From positions 121,234 to 185,233 of the forward strand of contig JAFQHN010000024.1 in assembly GCA_017397935.1 (NCBI GenBank): a stretch of DNA of 64,000 nucleotides, read 5' to 3'. This DNA comes from Bacillota bacterium. Lineage in GTDB: Bacteria > Bacillota > Dehalobacteriia > UBA4068 > UBA4997. The position numbers and the translations under genes were made by a program. How positions within the stretch are numbered: the first letter of the stretch is position 1; each line of letters begins with the position of its first letter. The notes under the pieces were generated by a model. It was not told the DNA's origin, searched no databases, and saw only the letters and a list, made by a program, of their open reading frames with translations. This document shows positions 34,709 to 42,746 of the stretch, one piece after another.

Positions 34709-35764
34709 ATGACGCAATATCATAAGCAACCTGTGGCATCGCCGCCTGTTGTGCAGGATTTTCTCAGCTATATGGTCGGCATTAAAAACAAATCTCGCAA
34801 TACCGTTTATGAGTATTCAATTGATTTGCGGGCCTTCTTTACTTATTATCTGGCACAAGACGGCAACAAAAACGCCGCAAAATATTTGGAAAATGTTGCA
34901 GATGCCGATAAAAATTCTGCTTATTTACAATTAAATTTGACTGATGTGCAGAATATCGACCGCATTGATATTGCAGATTACCTTTATTATTTGAGTAATA
35001 AGGGCCTGACAGCGGCCACGCGTGCCCGCAAACTGGCTGCCATACGGGCCTATTTTGATTATATGTGCTATAAAACTTATCGTTTGGAGGCTAACCCCTG
35101 CGAACTGGTCGAATCCCCTACTTTTAAGCGCAAATTGCCGGTTTTTTTGACAGAGGAGGAATGTGTGGCCCTGTTATCGGTTGTTCAGCGGGAAGCTGAT
35201 AAAAACGCCGCCCGCAATTATTTGATTATCGCTCTGTTTATGTGCTGTGGCCTGCGGATTGATGAGCTGGTGGGTATCAATCTGGGGGATGTGCGTCCTT
35301 ATGCTGAGGTCGGCCAGGATGGCTTGCAGCTGGTGGTTACCGGCAAAGGCAGCAAACAACGCACCATTTATCTGCCGAAGCTGTGCGTGGATGCTTATTT
35401 TGGCTATATTGACCGGCGAATTGAGCCGAATGAGCCGCAGGAAAAGGCGCTGTTTATCAGCCAAAAGGGCCAGCGTCTTTCGCACCGGGCGATCGAGCGT
35501 ATGGTGAAAAAATATTTTGGTAAGGCCAATTTGGATGCCGAGCGACTTTCTCCGCACAAACTGCGGCATACGGCGGCCACCAATATGCTTAACGCCAATA
35601 CTGATATCAGGGTTATTCAACAGGCGTTGGGCCATGAAACCCTGCAAACCACCCAAATCTACACCCATGTTTCCAATGCCAGCCTGCGTGACGCCTTTAT
35701 GAATAACTCGTTATCGCAAAAGCTGCAAGATATGGAGTCTGCTGATGCAGCGGACAAGAAATAA
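34709..35764 (+). CDS. Tyrosine recombinase, XerC/XerD type
   Basis: 351 residues. SAM-like N-terminal core-binding domain (about 1-135) and a catalytic domain with the complete set: Arg183 (CCGLRIDELVG), Lys213 (TGKGSKQR), H283-K-L-R286, His309 (LGHE) and nucleophile Tyr318 (QIYTHV). Length is slightly above the ~300 of XerC/D because of an insert near residues 50-80. ATG 34709 is chosen since GGAGG ends about 8 bases upstream; TTG 34694 overlaps the SD. It stands alone between terminators with no integrase partners, so a housekeeping Xer or a stand-alone switch recombinase are both possible. Confidence 0.92.
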   Translation: MTQYHKQPVASPPVVQDFLSYMVGIKNKSRNTVYEYSIDLRAFFTYYLAQDGNKNAAKYLENVADADKNSAYLQLNLTDVQNIDRIDIADYLYYLSNKGLTAATRARKLAAIRAYFDYMCYKTYRLEANPCELVESPTFKRKLPVFLTEEECVALLSVVQREADKNAARNYLIIALFMCCGLRIDELVGINLGDVRPYAEVGQDGLQLVVTGKGSKQRTIYLPKLCVDAYFGYIDRRIEPNEPQEKALFISQKGQRLSHRAIERMVKKYFGKANLDAERLSPHKLRHTAATNMLNANTDIRVIQQALGHETLQTTQIYTHVSNASLRDAFMNNSLSQKLQDMESADAADKK

Positions 35765-35779
35765 TTATCAGAATTTAAT

Positions 35780-35818
35780 AAAAAAGCGCACTGTTTGGTC
35801 GGCAGTACGCTTTTTTTT
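35780..35818. terminator. Bidirectional terminator between the recombinase and potCD
   Basis: AAAAAAGCG-CACTG pairs with CAGT-A-CGCTTTTTT; A and T runs on the two sides serve both convergent genes. Confidence 0.85.
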
Positions 35819-35824
35819 GGTTGT

Positions 35825-37732
35825 TTAGTTGGCAGCTTTAACTTTCAGCCACAATTCTGCCAGCATCTTTTTCATTACCGGGTTATCCCTGAATACCTCA
35901 TCATGCGGATAGCCGGAGCGCGGCAGATACGCCTCGTTTTCGCTGTACATACCATCACCGCTGCTTAGCTCTTGCAGTACCTGAGAATTGGGAGAAGTAT
36001 AGCCGACATATTCCGAATTGCCCTTGGCCGCCTCGTAGCTTAACACATAGTTGATAAACTCCTGCGCCAACAGAGGATTGGCCGCGTTTTTGGGGATAAT
36101 CATGGCATCACTCCACAGGTTGGTGCCTTCCAGCGGCATCCAGAAGCTCATCTCCTCATTTTCATCCAGAATATAGGTGGCATCACCGCTGTAAACCACG
36201 GCAATATCCTTGTTGCCGTTGATCATGCCGTCAATCACCTCATCGGTAACATAGGCAGGCGCCATGGTGTTGTTCATTTGCAGCAGCCACTCATACGCAT
36301 CCTGAATCTCCGCCTCGTTATCGGTGTTCATCGAGTAACCCAGGGCTTTAAGCGCCATCATAAAGGAGTCACGCTCGGAATCATAGATGTAAAGCTTGCC
36401 CCGGTATTTGGTATTGCGCAAAACCTCAAAGCCCTGCTCCTCCACATCCTGCGGGTCAACATTATTGTGGTTATAAACAATGCCCACGCTGCCCCAGAAG
36501 TACGGAACAGAGTAAGTATTATAAGGGTCATAAGGCAGATTTTTTACCTCATCCGTCAGCATTTCAATGTTGGGGATTTTGTCCAGATCCAGCTCTTGCA
36601 GCATATCTTCGGCCATCATACGCTCAATCATGTAATCAGACGGCACAATCACATCATAGGAATCACCGGCCTGAATTTTGGTATACATCATTTCGTTGGA
36701 ATCAAAATATTCTGCAATCACATCAACGCCAAATTCCTCCTCAAAGCTGGGGATCAGTTCCTCGCTCATGTACTCGCCGGGAATATAGAGCTTCATGGTA
36801 TCAGAGCCGTACTTATCCACCGCTGAGATTGGTGCATTACCTCTCAGCGCAAATAAGCCGGCGCCGGCAATGACCACCAAACCGGCCAGCAGCAGGGCTG
36901 CTTTTTTGTGGCTGTTGATGTGTGATTGTACTTCCTCGCGCTTCTGGCGGCTTTTCTCACGCAGAACAGGCAGGACATTTACCAAAATCAATGCGGCGGT
37001 AATCAGCACGATTACCAGAGATGAAAGCGCATTGATGGAGGGATTTACGCGTTTGCTCATGGTATAAACCAAAATGGAAATATTTTGTACGCCGTTGCCG
37101 GTCACAAAATAAGAGATGATAAAGTCATCAAAGCTCATGGTAAAGGCAATCAGCGCGCCGGATATAATACCCGGCATAATTTGCGGTACGATAACCTTGG
37201 TGAGTGCCTGTATGGGGGTTGCGCCCAGGTCCAGCGCAGCGTCTGCCAGGTTGGGGTCCAGAGAGCGCAGCTTGGGCGATACCGACAATATCACATAAGG
37301 CGTGCAGAACATAACATGGGCCAGCAGCAGCGTGAGAAAACCTTTCTCCATACCCAGAGCGCTGAAAAACATCAGCAGACCGATGGCCGTAACGATTTCA
37401 GGGTTCATAATCGGCAGGTTGTTTATCTGTTCCACCACATTTTTTAAGGCCTTGCGAGAGCGCGACATACCAATGGCCGCCAGCGTACCCACCACCGTGG
37501 AGATAACCGTGGCCAGCAACGCAATAATCACGGTGTAAACCACGGCCTCCATCATGGTGCTGTCGGTAAACATTTTCTCATACCAGCGGAGAGAAAAACC
37601 GCCGAACTTGGTCAACGAACGGGAATCGTTGAACGAGAAAACAATTATGTAAACAATGGGCAGGTAAAAGAAGATGGCCGTTGCCGCCAGCAGCAGCTTG
37701 CCGCCAATGCTTCGTTTGGTGTTTGGGTTCAT
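35825..37732 (-). CDS. potCD: Fused spermidine/putrescine ABC permease and binding protein (PotCD)
   Basis: 635 residues. Residues 1-~270 are a PotC-like permease with six helices and an EAA-type loop (DAALDLGATPIQALTKV). A further hydrophobic segment at ~275-300 (AALLLAGLVVIAGAGLFAL) anchors a C-terminal PotD-like binding protein of ~335 residues, beginning near MKLYIPGEYMSEELIPSFEEEFG. The fusion keeps the receptor attached to the channel outside the membrane and explains why no separate potD is present. The potB stop overlaps its SD (GGAGGT), so translation is coupled. PotC-PotD fusions are known in some Firmicutes. Confidence 0.93.
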   Translation of the reverse strand: MNPNTKRSIGGKLLLAATAIFFYLPIVYIIVFSFNDSRSLTKFGGFSLRWYEKMFTDSTMMEAVVYTVIIALLATVISTVVGTLAAIGMSRSRKALKNVVEQINNLPIMNPEIVTAIGLLMFFSALGMEKGFLTLLLAHVMFCTPYVILSVSPKLRSLDPNLADAALDLGATPIQALTKVIVPQIMPGIISGALIAFTMSFDDFIISYFVTGNGVQNISILVYTMSKRVNPSINALSSLVIVLITAALILVNVLPVLREKSRQKREEVQSHINSHKKAALLLAGLVVIAGAGLFALRGNAPISAVDKYGSDTMKLYIPGEYMSEELIPSFEEEFGVDVIAEYFDSNEMMYTKIQAGDSYDVIVPSDYMIERMMAEDMLQELDLDKIPNIEMLTDEVKNLPYDPYNTYSVPYFWGSVGIVYNHNNVDPQDVEEQGFEVLRNTKYRGKLYIYDSERDSFMMALKALGYSMNTDNEAEIQDAYEWLLQMNNTMAPAYVTDEVIDGMINGNKDIAVVYSGDATYILDENEEMSFWMPLEGTNLWSDAMIIPKNAANPLLAQEFINYVLSYEAAKGNSEYVGYTSPNSQVLQELSSGDGMYSENEAYLPRSGYPHDEVFRDNPVMKKMLAELWLKVKAAN

Positions 37733-37735
37733 CTT

Positions 37736-38572
37736 TTACCTCCTTCCGCCGCTTTCCGGGTCAGTATCAACTTTGCGGGTGATATACATGGAAACCATGA
37801 TGATAAGTGCCATAATCAAAGAGATTGCCGAACCGAAATTCCAGTCACCGCTGGTCAAAAACTGCGTTTCAATTACATTACCAATCAGCACATACTGGCC
37901 GCCGCCCAGCAGCTTGGGGATGAAGAAGCTGGATACTGCCGGCAGAAAAACCAGCGTAATGCCGCTTAATACACCGGGCAGAGAAAGCGGCAGCGTGACG
38001 TGCAAAAAGCTTTGTATGCGGTTGGCGCCCAAATCGCTGGCTGCTTCCAACAGGCTTTTGTCCATTTTGGCCAGCGAGGAATGAATCTGCAAAATCATAA
38101 ACGGGATAAAATTGTAAACCATACCCAGCACCACGGCAAAGGTGGTGTGCATCATATTAAACGGCCCAATGCCGATTAAACCCAAGGCGCTGTTTATCAG
38201 ACCGTCATCCTGCAAGATACCAACCCAGGCGTAGGTACGCACCAGCATATTTATCCAGGTGGGCAGCGTTACCAGCATAATCCAGAAGAAACTGCTTCGC
38301 TCCGGCCCGGTGGCGATGGTATAGGCTATGGGATAGCCAAGCAGTACGCAGACTAAGGTGGTAAAAACTGCAATCAGCAGCGAGCGCTTCAAAACATCAA
38401 GAAAAACCGCATCGCTGACAAAGCGGGCAAAGTTGTCCAAAGTAAACCGAAAGGTGGTAACATCGTTGCCCTCGGTGGTGAAGGCGTACAGCAGAATCAT
38501 CAGCATGGGCACAACCACCATAACGGCCAGCCACGCCACATAGGGGTAAATCATATTGCGAAATTGCCGCAC
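37736..38572 (-). CDS. potB: Spermidine/putrescine ABC transporter permease PotB
   Basis: 278 residues, six helices, binding-protein-dependent permease fold. The EAA loop LLEAASDLGANRIQSF contacts PotA. It contains the usual TLPTWINMLVRTYAW segment of PotB. The gene stops 3 bases before potCD and begins 17 bases after potA, within one operon. Confidence 0.94.
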   Translation of the reverse strand: MRQFRNMIYPYVAWLAVMVVVPMLMILLYAFTTEGNDVTTFRFTLDNFARFVSDAVFLDVLKRSLLIAVFTTLVCVLLGYPIAYTIATGPERSSFFWIMLVTLPTWINMLVRTYAWVGILQDDGLINSALGLIGIGPFNMMHTTFAVVLGMVYNFIPFMILQIHSSLAKMDKSLLEAASDLGANRIQSFLHVTLPLSLPGVLSGITLVFLPAVSSFFIPKLLGGGQYVLIGNVIETQFLTSGDWNFGSAISLIMALIIMVSMYITRKVDTDPESGGRR

Positions 38573-38589
38573 AAATGCCGCCTCCTCTC

Positions 38590-40167
38590 TCAGAACTCGC
38601 TCTTGGACATAATGTGGATATCCTCCGGCTGGAACATCAAGCCCACCACATCATCAACCTCATATTTATCAGTCGTATCAATTTTATATTGGTAGCCTTT
38701 GGTGGCAAAGGTTACATCGTATGTACCGGGGGTGATTTTTTCAGGGTCAAATTGGTATTTAACATCGGTGATTTCCACCGCGGTGCTGTCCTCCAAGCTC
38801 CACGCCGAGGCATTGGCCCAGGTTTTCAGGTCGGTATCCAGAGCGATGGACTCCTGAATTTCATCCACCTTTTTATAGAAGTTAACCGCAAAAATTTCTT
38901 CCTCATTTTCCTCGCTGGTTACGCTGTTTTCATCCTTAACAATCATGTTAACGGTAACTGATGTGCCGGCGGCTGTGGAAAATTTTACGGGATAAGTGCC
39001 GTTGGCCTTTTGGATGTTGTGCTGAACCTCTTTAATCGAGATAAGCTCGTCCTCATCGGGGTTCCACGCCTGCGCGTCGGCACGGGCGATAATGGTGGCA
39101 TCGTCCAGCTCGTCCACGTCATTCATATCCAAATAGAAATCGTTGGCCGACATTTTCTCGTTGGCGGACTCATTGTAAACGGGGCGGTCATCGGATACCT
39201 GCATTTTTACGGTAATCTCGGTGCCCACTTTTGTTTCCACCATGGTTTCATAATGAACACCCTTAAAGAGGACGGATTTGACCACGCCTTTCAGCTTGCC
39301 CTCTCCCGGCGGCACAATATCCAGGTCCTCCGGTCGGATAACCACATCAACAACCTCATTTTTGTCAAAGCCGTAATCCACGCAGGCAAACTTCTTACCC
39401 TCAAAGGCTACCTTATAATCATCGACCATTACGCCTTCAATAATATTACTCTCGCCGATAAAATTGGCTACATAGGCGTTGACAGGCTCGTTGTAAATAT
39501 CGGTGGGCGTGCCGATTTGCTGAATTTCGCCGTCCTTCATCACCACGATTTTGTCGGACATGGTCAGTGCCTCTTCCTGGTCATGGGTAACATAAATAAA
39601 GGTAATGCCAACCTCCTGCTGGATTTTTTTCAGCTCCTGCTGCATTTCTTTACGCAGCTTTAAGTCCAGCGCACCGAGGGGTTCATCCAGCAACAAAACG
39701 CTCGGCTCGTTTACCAGCGCGCGGGCAATGGCAATACGCTGCTGCTGGCCGCCGGAAAGCGCCGTAACGCTGCGGTTGGCATAGTCTTCCAGATTAACCA
39801 GTTTAAGCATACGCTTTACCTTCTGTTCGATAATGTCCTTGGGTTCTTTTTTCAGCTTTAAGCCAAAAGCAATATTATCATACACATTCATGTGCGGGAA
39901 CAGCGCATATTTCTGGAAAACGGTGTTAATCTCTCGCTTATAAGGCGGTATGTTGGAGATTTCCTCGCCGTCAAACAGTAATTGCCCCTGGTCCTGGCTG
40001 AGAAAGCCGCCCAAAATCCGCAGAAGTGTGGTTTTGCCACAGCCGGAGGGGCCCAGCAAGGTCACAAATTCGTTTTCGTAAATATCCAGATTGATGCCCT
40101 TGAGAACAATTTTGCCGTCCTCGAAGCTTTTTACAATGTTTTTGAATTGAATAAGTTTCTTTTCCAT
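38590..40167 (-). CDS. potA: Spermidine/putrescine ABC ATPase PotA with Ig-like insertion
   Basis: 525 residues, ~150 more than typical PotA. The ATPase core is complete: Walker [10 protein letters not shown] (39-47), LSGGQQQR (137-144), Walker B LLLDEP (158-163), H-loop THDQ. The TOBE regulatory domain begins near 275 ([10 protein letters not shown]) and its last strand reappears at ~503-520 ([16 protein letters not shown]). Between, residues ~328-500, are two related ~75-residue units (from ANDFYLDMN and from FAVNFYKKV), each holding a D/A-x-AW motif and ending in a strand like [12 protein letters not shown] or [11 protein letters not shown]. These resemble bacterial Ig-like repeats of surface proteins, unexpected in a cytoplasmic ATPase. 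The insertion keeps the frame. Confidence 0.92.
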   Translation of the reverse strand: MEKKLIQFKNIVKSFEDGKIVLKGINLDIYENEFVTLLGPSGCGKTTLLRILGGFLSQDQGQLLFDGEEISNIPPYKREINTVFQKYALFPHMNVYDNIAFGLKLKKEPKDIIEQKVKRMLKLVNLEDYANRSVTALSGGQQQRIAIARALVNEPSVLLLDEPLGALDLKLRKEMQQELKKIQQEVGITFIYVTHDQEEALTMSDKIVVMKDGEIQQIGTPTDIYNEPVNAYVANFIGESNIIEGVMVDDYKVAFEGKKFACVDYGFDKNEVVDVVIRPEDLDIVPPGEGKLKGVVKSVLFKGVHYETMVETKVGTEITVKMQVSDDRPVYNESANEKMSANDFYLDMNDVDELDDATIIARADAQAWNPDEDELISIKEVQHNIQKANGTYPVKFSTAAGTSVTVNMIVKDENSVTSEENEEEIFAVNFYKKVDEIQESIALDTDLKTWANASAWSLEDSTAVEITDVKYQFDPEKITPGTYDVTFATKGYQYKIDTTDKYEVDDVVGLMFQPEDIHIMSKSEF

Positions 40168-40202
40168 TTATATCCTCCTGAAAATAAGTATTGCAATTCG
40201 TA

Positions 40203-40736
40203 TCAAAACAACGGAGGCGTAGAGATCCAGAGGACTCTGGCGGTAGTTTTCTTCTCATTTTTCAAATAATGGCCTTGCTTGCCGGAGAGGTAAAAAGTCT
40301 CTCCCTTGTGGACAATATTGCGTTTTTCACCGGTTATCAGCAGCACGGTGCCTTCCAGCACATAGCCAAACTCCTCACCGCTGTGCGGTTCCATAACAAA
40401 CGACTCGCCGCCTTGGGGCAGTTCCAGCAAAATCGGCTCCATTTCATTCTTCTGGGTATTGGGCACGATCCAGTTGATAGTGCAGTTTTCGCGTTCATCG
40501 ACAAAAAAATCTTTCTTGCGGAACACCAACTGCTCCTCTTTTTCCTCTTTGAAGAAATCTCCGAGGGTACTGCCCAGGGCCTCCACAATATCATTGAGTG
40601 TGGCGATGGAAGGTGATGTCAAATCACGCTCCAACTGAGATAGAAAGCCCTTGGTAAGCTCGCTGCGGCTGGCCAGTTCTTCCAGCGTCAAACCCTTTTG
40701 GATGCGTAATCGCTTAATTTTTTTGCCGATTTCCAT
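40203..40736 (-). CDS. XRE-family regulator with C-terminal cupin
   Basis: 177 residues. Residues 1-60 form a helix-turn-helix (TLEELASRSELTKGFLSQLER) and 105-177 a cupin (SGEEFGYVLEGTVLLITGE, then the second half). PuuR-type architecture in which the cupin senses a small ligand, here probably a polyamine. It lies 35 bp upstream of potA on the same strand, a common arrangement, and should control the pot operon. The start ATG 40736 follows CGGAGATG; the upstream extension is non-coding in character. Candidate operators surround its promoter. Confidence 0.9.
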   Translation of the reverse strand: MEIGKKIKRLRIQKGLTLEELASRSELTKGFLSQLERDLTSPSIATLNDIVEALGSTLGDFFKEEKEEQLVFRKKDFFVDERENCTINWIVPNTQKNEMEPILLELPQGGESFVMEPHSGEEFGYVLEGTVLLITGEKRNIVHKGETFYLSGKQGHYLKNEKKTTARVLWISTPPLF

Positions 40737-40769
40737 AATGTCATCTCCGTTTTTAGTTTTAGTATTATT

Positions 40770-40868
40770 AAACTTTTGTATTATTTTTACTAAACTCAGA
40801 TTATTATACAATAAATAGCGCAAAATGCAAGAGAAATTAAACAAAAAGTTTGATTTATTAAACTTTTT
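40770..40868. promoter_or_regulatory. AAACTTTT-type repeats: probable operators of the XRE regulator
   Basis: A perfect inverted repeat AAAAAGTTT-8 bp-AAACTTTTT lies at 40843-40868, upstream of the minus-strand promoter, and AAACTTTTG recurs at 40770-40778 downstream of it. The copies flank the promoter, which suits autoregulation. Confidence 0.5.
40803..40831 (-). promoter_or_regulatory. Promoter of the XRE-potABCD operon
   Basis: On the minus strand CTTGCA or TTGCAT (40825-40831), a 16-17 bp spacer, and TATAAT (40803-40808). Confidence 0.6.
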
Positions 40869-41049
40869 ATGTTAATTTGACGAAAAAAACCTGTTTTGGC
40901 TTGCTCTTCGGCTCTTAAAGCAAAAAAGTTTTATAGTATGGTTTTAACAAAAAGGAGAAAATACGGCTTGTGTCGAAATAAAAAATGTTAGATTGGCAAT
41001 ATCGGATGCCGGTTATCAAAAGTGTATTTGTGTAAAAGGAGGAATTACA

Positions 41050-42534
41050 ATGCAAAAAAGAAAATTCAACGGTTTTATGGCGTCTTTGTTGTTGGTGCTG
41101 ACGCTGCTGGTAAGCAGTGCCTGCTCGGCAGATTTCCTGGGTTATTGGCAAACTGCCGCCGAAACTGCTGCCCTGCCCTATGTTGAGGAAACAGGTACAA
41201 TGACTTTTCAGATGGAAGGTGAAGAACTGGATACCTTGCTGGCTGAGGTCGGCCAACCGAAGGATTTGCTGCAAAAGGTTACCATTGATTATACATCCCG
41301 TCTTGCCCAGCAGGAGTTGCAGGCCGAATTTGATGCTGAGATCGGGCTTGGTGGTCAGAAGCTGCCGTTACATCTTTATATGGATGAAAACCTTGCTTTC
41401 TATCTTAAAACTGCTGATGCGGTTGGTATTTTGCAGGCTGTTGCCGGAGATGATGCAGAGGCTAATGACAATGTTGCCGCCATTCAAAAGTTCTTTGGTG
41501 ACTCGGAATGGGTGCGTATCCCTCTGCTGACTGATGCCGACGCTGAGTTATATAAAGAGATTATGGGCGAACAGATGAATTCTGAGTTTGTTAAAGCATA
41601 TGTTGACGAATATACCAAGCTGTTTACTGCTTTGGCTAAGCCCTTTGAGGATTTTGACACCAATATTCTCACCGTATCCGGCAACACATATCGGATGGCG
41701 CTTGATAATGCCGGCTGTGCCAAACTGATAACCGATCTTTTTGAGTACGCAATAGACCATGCAGACGAAATTGCGGCCGGTTTGAATGATTATATCGACA
41801 ACTCGTCTCTCATCCCCGCAGAAGATAAGGAATATGTTGCGCAGCTTGTTGAGGAGATGCGGTTGGCTCTGCTGGAATTCACCGATTATGATGTCGAGGT
41901 TGTGGATGCTGAACTGAAAAAGGTGCTGTTGGACGAAGTTCCGCTTGAATTTGATATTGATTATACGCTGACCAAAAGCAGCAAAATGGCCTTCCGCGAA
42001 ACTATTGGTCTGAATATGACTGTTTTGGATTACCCCAATGATACCGAAATTATGAAAATGGCAATTAGTGCCGATTCCAATATTCGTGGCCTGAATAATT
42101 TGGTGATTGATATTCCGACCGATAAAGTGGCTGATATGCAGACGCTGGTGGCGCAGGCACAGGCAACAGCTAAGCCTGCCGCGGTAAATGCAGTTATTTT
42201 CCTGGAAGATGACTATATGTCTTATAATAAGAAGTATGATTTGTGGTTGCTGGATGATAACGGCTGGATTAATCCCGGCGTGTTGGTAAAGGATAGCACA
42301 ACTTACCTGCCCTTGCGTTCGGTTGGCGAGGCTTGCGGCGAAGAAGTTGGTTGGGATAGCGCTAAGAAGCTGCCTTATGTGGTGCGTGATGGTGCCGCCG
42401 TTTATGTTAATGGTTATGTTGATGCTTCGGCCGGGCGCAGCTACCTGAAAGTTCGTGACTTTGAGAAGCTGGGCTATACTGTAAATTACACCAAGGATGA
42501 ATATATGGGTGGTATTGTAGAGCTGGCCAAATAA
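41050..42534 (+). CDS. Lipoprotein with C-terminal copper amine oxidase-like domain
   Basis: 494 residues. Signal peptide with Cys25 in VSSACSAD (lipobox), so anchored outside the membrane. The middle ~350 residues resemble no family I can name. The last ~90 (YLPLRSVGEACGEEVGWDSAKK and YVNGYV) match the Cu_amine_oxidN1 domain (PF07833), a wall-associated stalk module common in clostridial exoproteins and not an oxidase. AGGAGGAATTAC precedes ATG 41050. Monocistronic, ended by a bidirectional terminator. Confidence 0.82.
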   Translation: MQKRKFNGFMASLLLVLTLLVSSACSADFLGYWQTAAETAALPYVEETGTMTFQMEGEELDTLLAEVGQPKDLLQKVTIDYTSRLAQQELQAEFDAEIGLGGQKLPLHLYMDENLAFYLKTADAVGILQAVAGDDAEANDNVAAIQKFFGDSEWVRIPLLTDADAELYKEIMGEQMNSEFVKAYVDEYTKLFTALAKPFEDFDTNILTVSGNTYRMALDNAGCAKLITDLFEYAIDHADEIAAGLNDYIDNSSLIPAEDKEYVAQLVEEMRLALLEFTDYDVEVVDAELKKVLLDEVPLEFDIDYTLTKSSKMAFRETIGLNMTVLDYPNDTEIMKMAISADSNIRGLNNLVIDIPTDKVADMQTLVAQAQATAKPAAVNAVIFLEDDYMSYNKKYDLWLLDDNGWINPGVLVKDSTTYLPLRSVGEACGEEVGWDSAKKLPYVVRDGAAVYVNGYVDASAGRSYLKVRDFEKLGYTVNYTKDEYMGGIVELAK

Positions 42535-42541
42535 CAAACAT

Positions 42542-42584
42542 GCAAAAAACGCCCCTGCGGTAAGTAACCGTAGGGGTGTTTTGC
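42542..42584. terminator. Bidirectional terminator
   Basis: GCAAAA...CGCCCCTGCGGT pairs with ACCGTAGGGGTGTTTTGC, about 16 bp with a two-base bulge. It serves the lipoprotein gene on plus and spoVM on minus (T run on both). Confidence 0.85.
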
Positions 42585-42617
42585 TTGGATAAAATTATTA
42601 TGGCGTGGTCGTTTACA

Positions 42618-42686
42618 TTACTGCTTGAGGGTTTTTCTTAAAAAATTAAGAATCGGAGCAGGCAGTTTGAAATAATAAACTTTCAT
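42618..42686 (-). CDS. spoVM: Stage V sporulation protein SpoVM (22 residues)
   Basis: A 22-codon ORF starting MKVYYFKLPAPI and ending in a basic tail with Arg, Lys and Leu. AAGGAGG ends 8 bases before the ATG. B. subtilis SpoVM is 26 residues and begins MKFYTIKLPKFL; the shared M-K-x-Y-x-x-K-L-P, including the curvature-critical Pro9, and the amphipathic character make the match convincing. SpoVM marks the convex forespore surface and recruits SpoIVA to build the coat basement layer. It would be missed by gene callers with a length cutoff. A second ATG six bases upstream is too near the SD to be used. Confidence 0.88.
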   Translation of the reverse strand: MKVYYFKLPAPILNFLRKTLKQ

Positions 42687-42746
42687 CGGCATTACCTCCT
42701 TAATCACCGCACCTACTAATTATATATACGGCTAAGGAGGAAAATG

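Noticed and set aside
34694..35764. Prophage or integrative element marked by the tyrosine recombinase
   Set aside because: No phage, relaxase, excisionase or att-like direct repeats are nearby, and neighbours on both sides are ordinary metabolic genes.
42692..42694. Alternative ATG six bases upstream for spoVM
   Set aside because: It is only 2 bases from the SD, and the family N-terminus begins at the second ATG.
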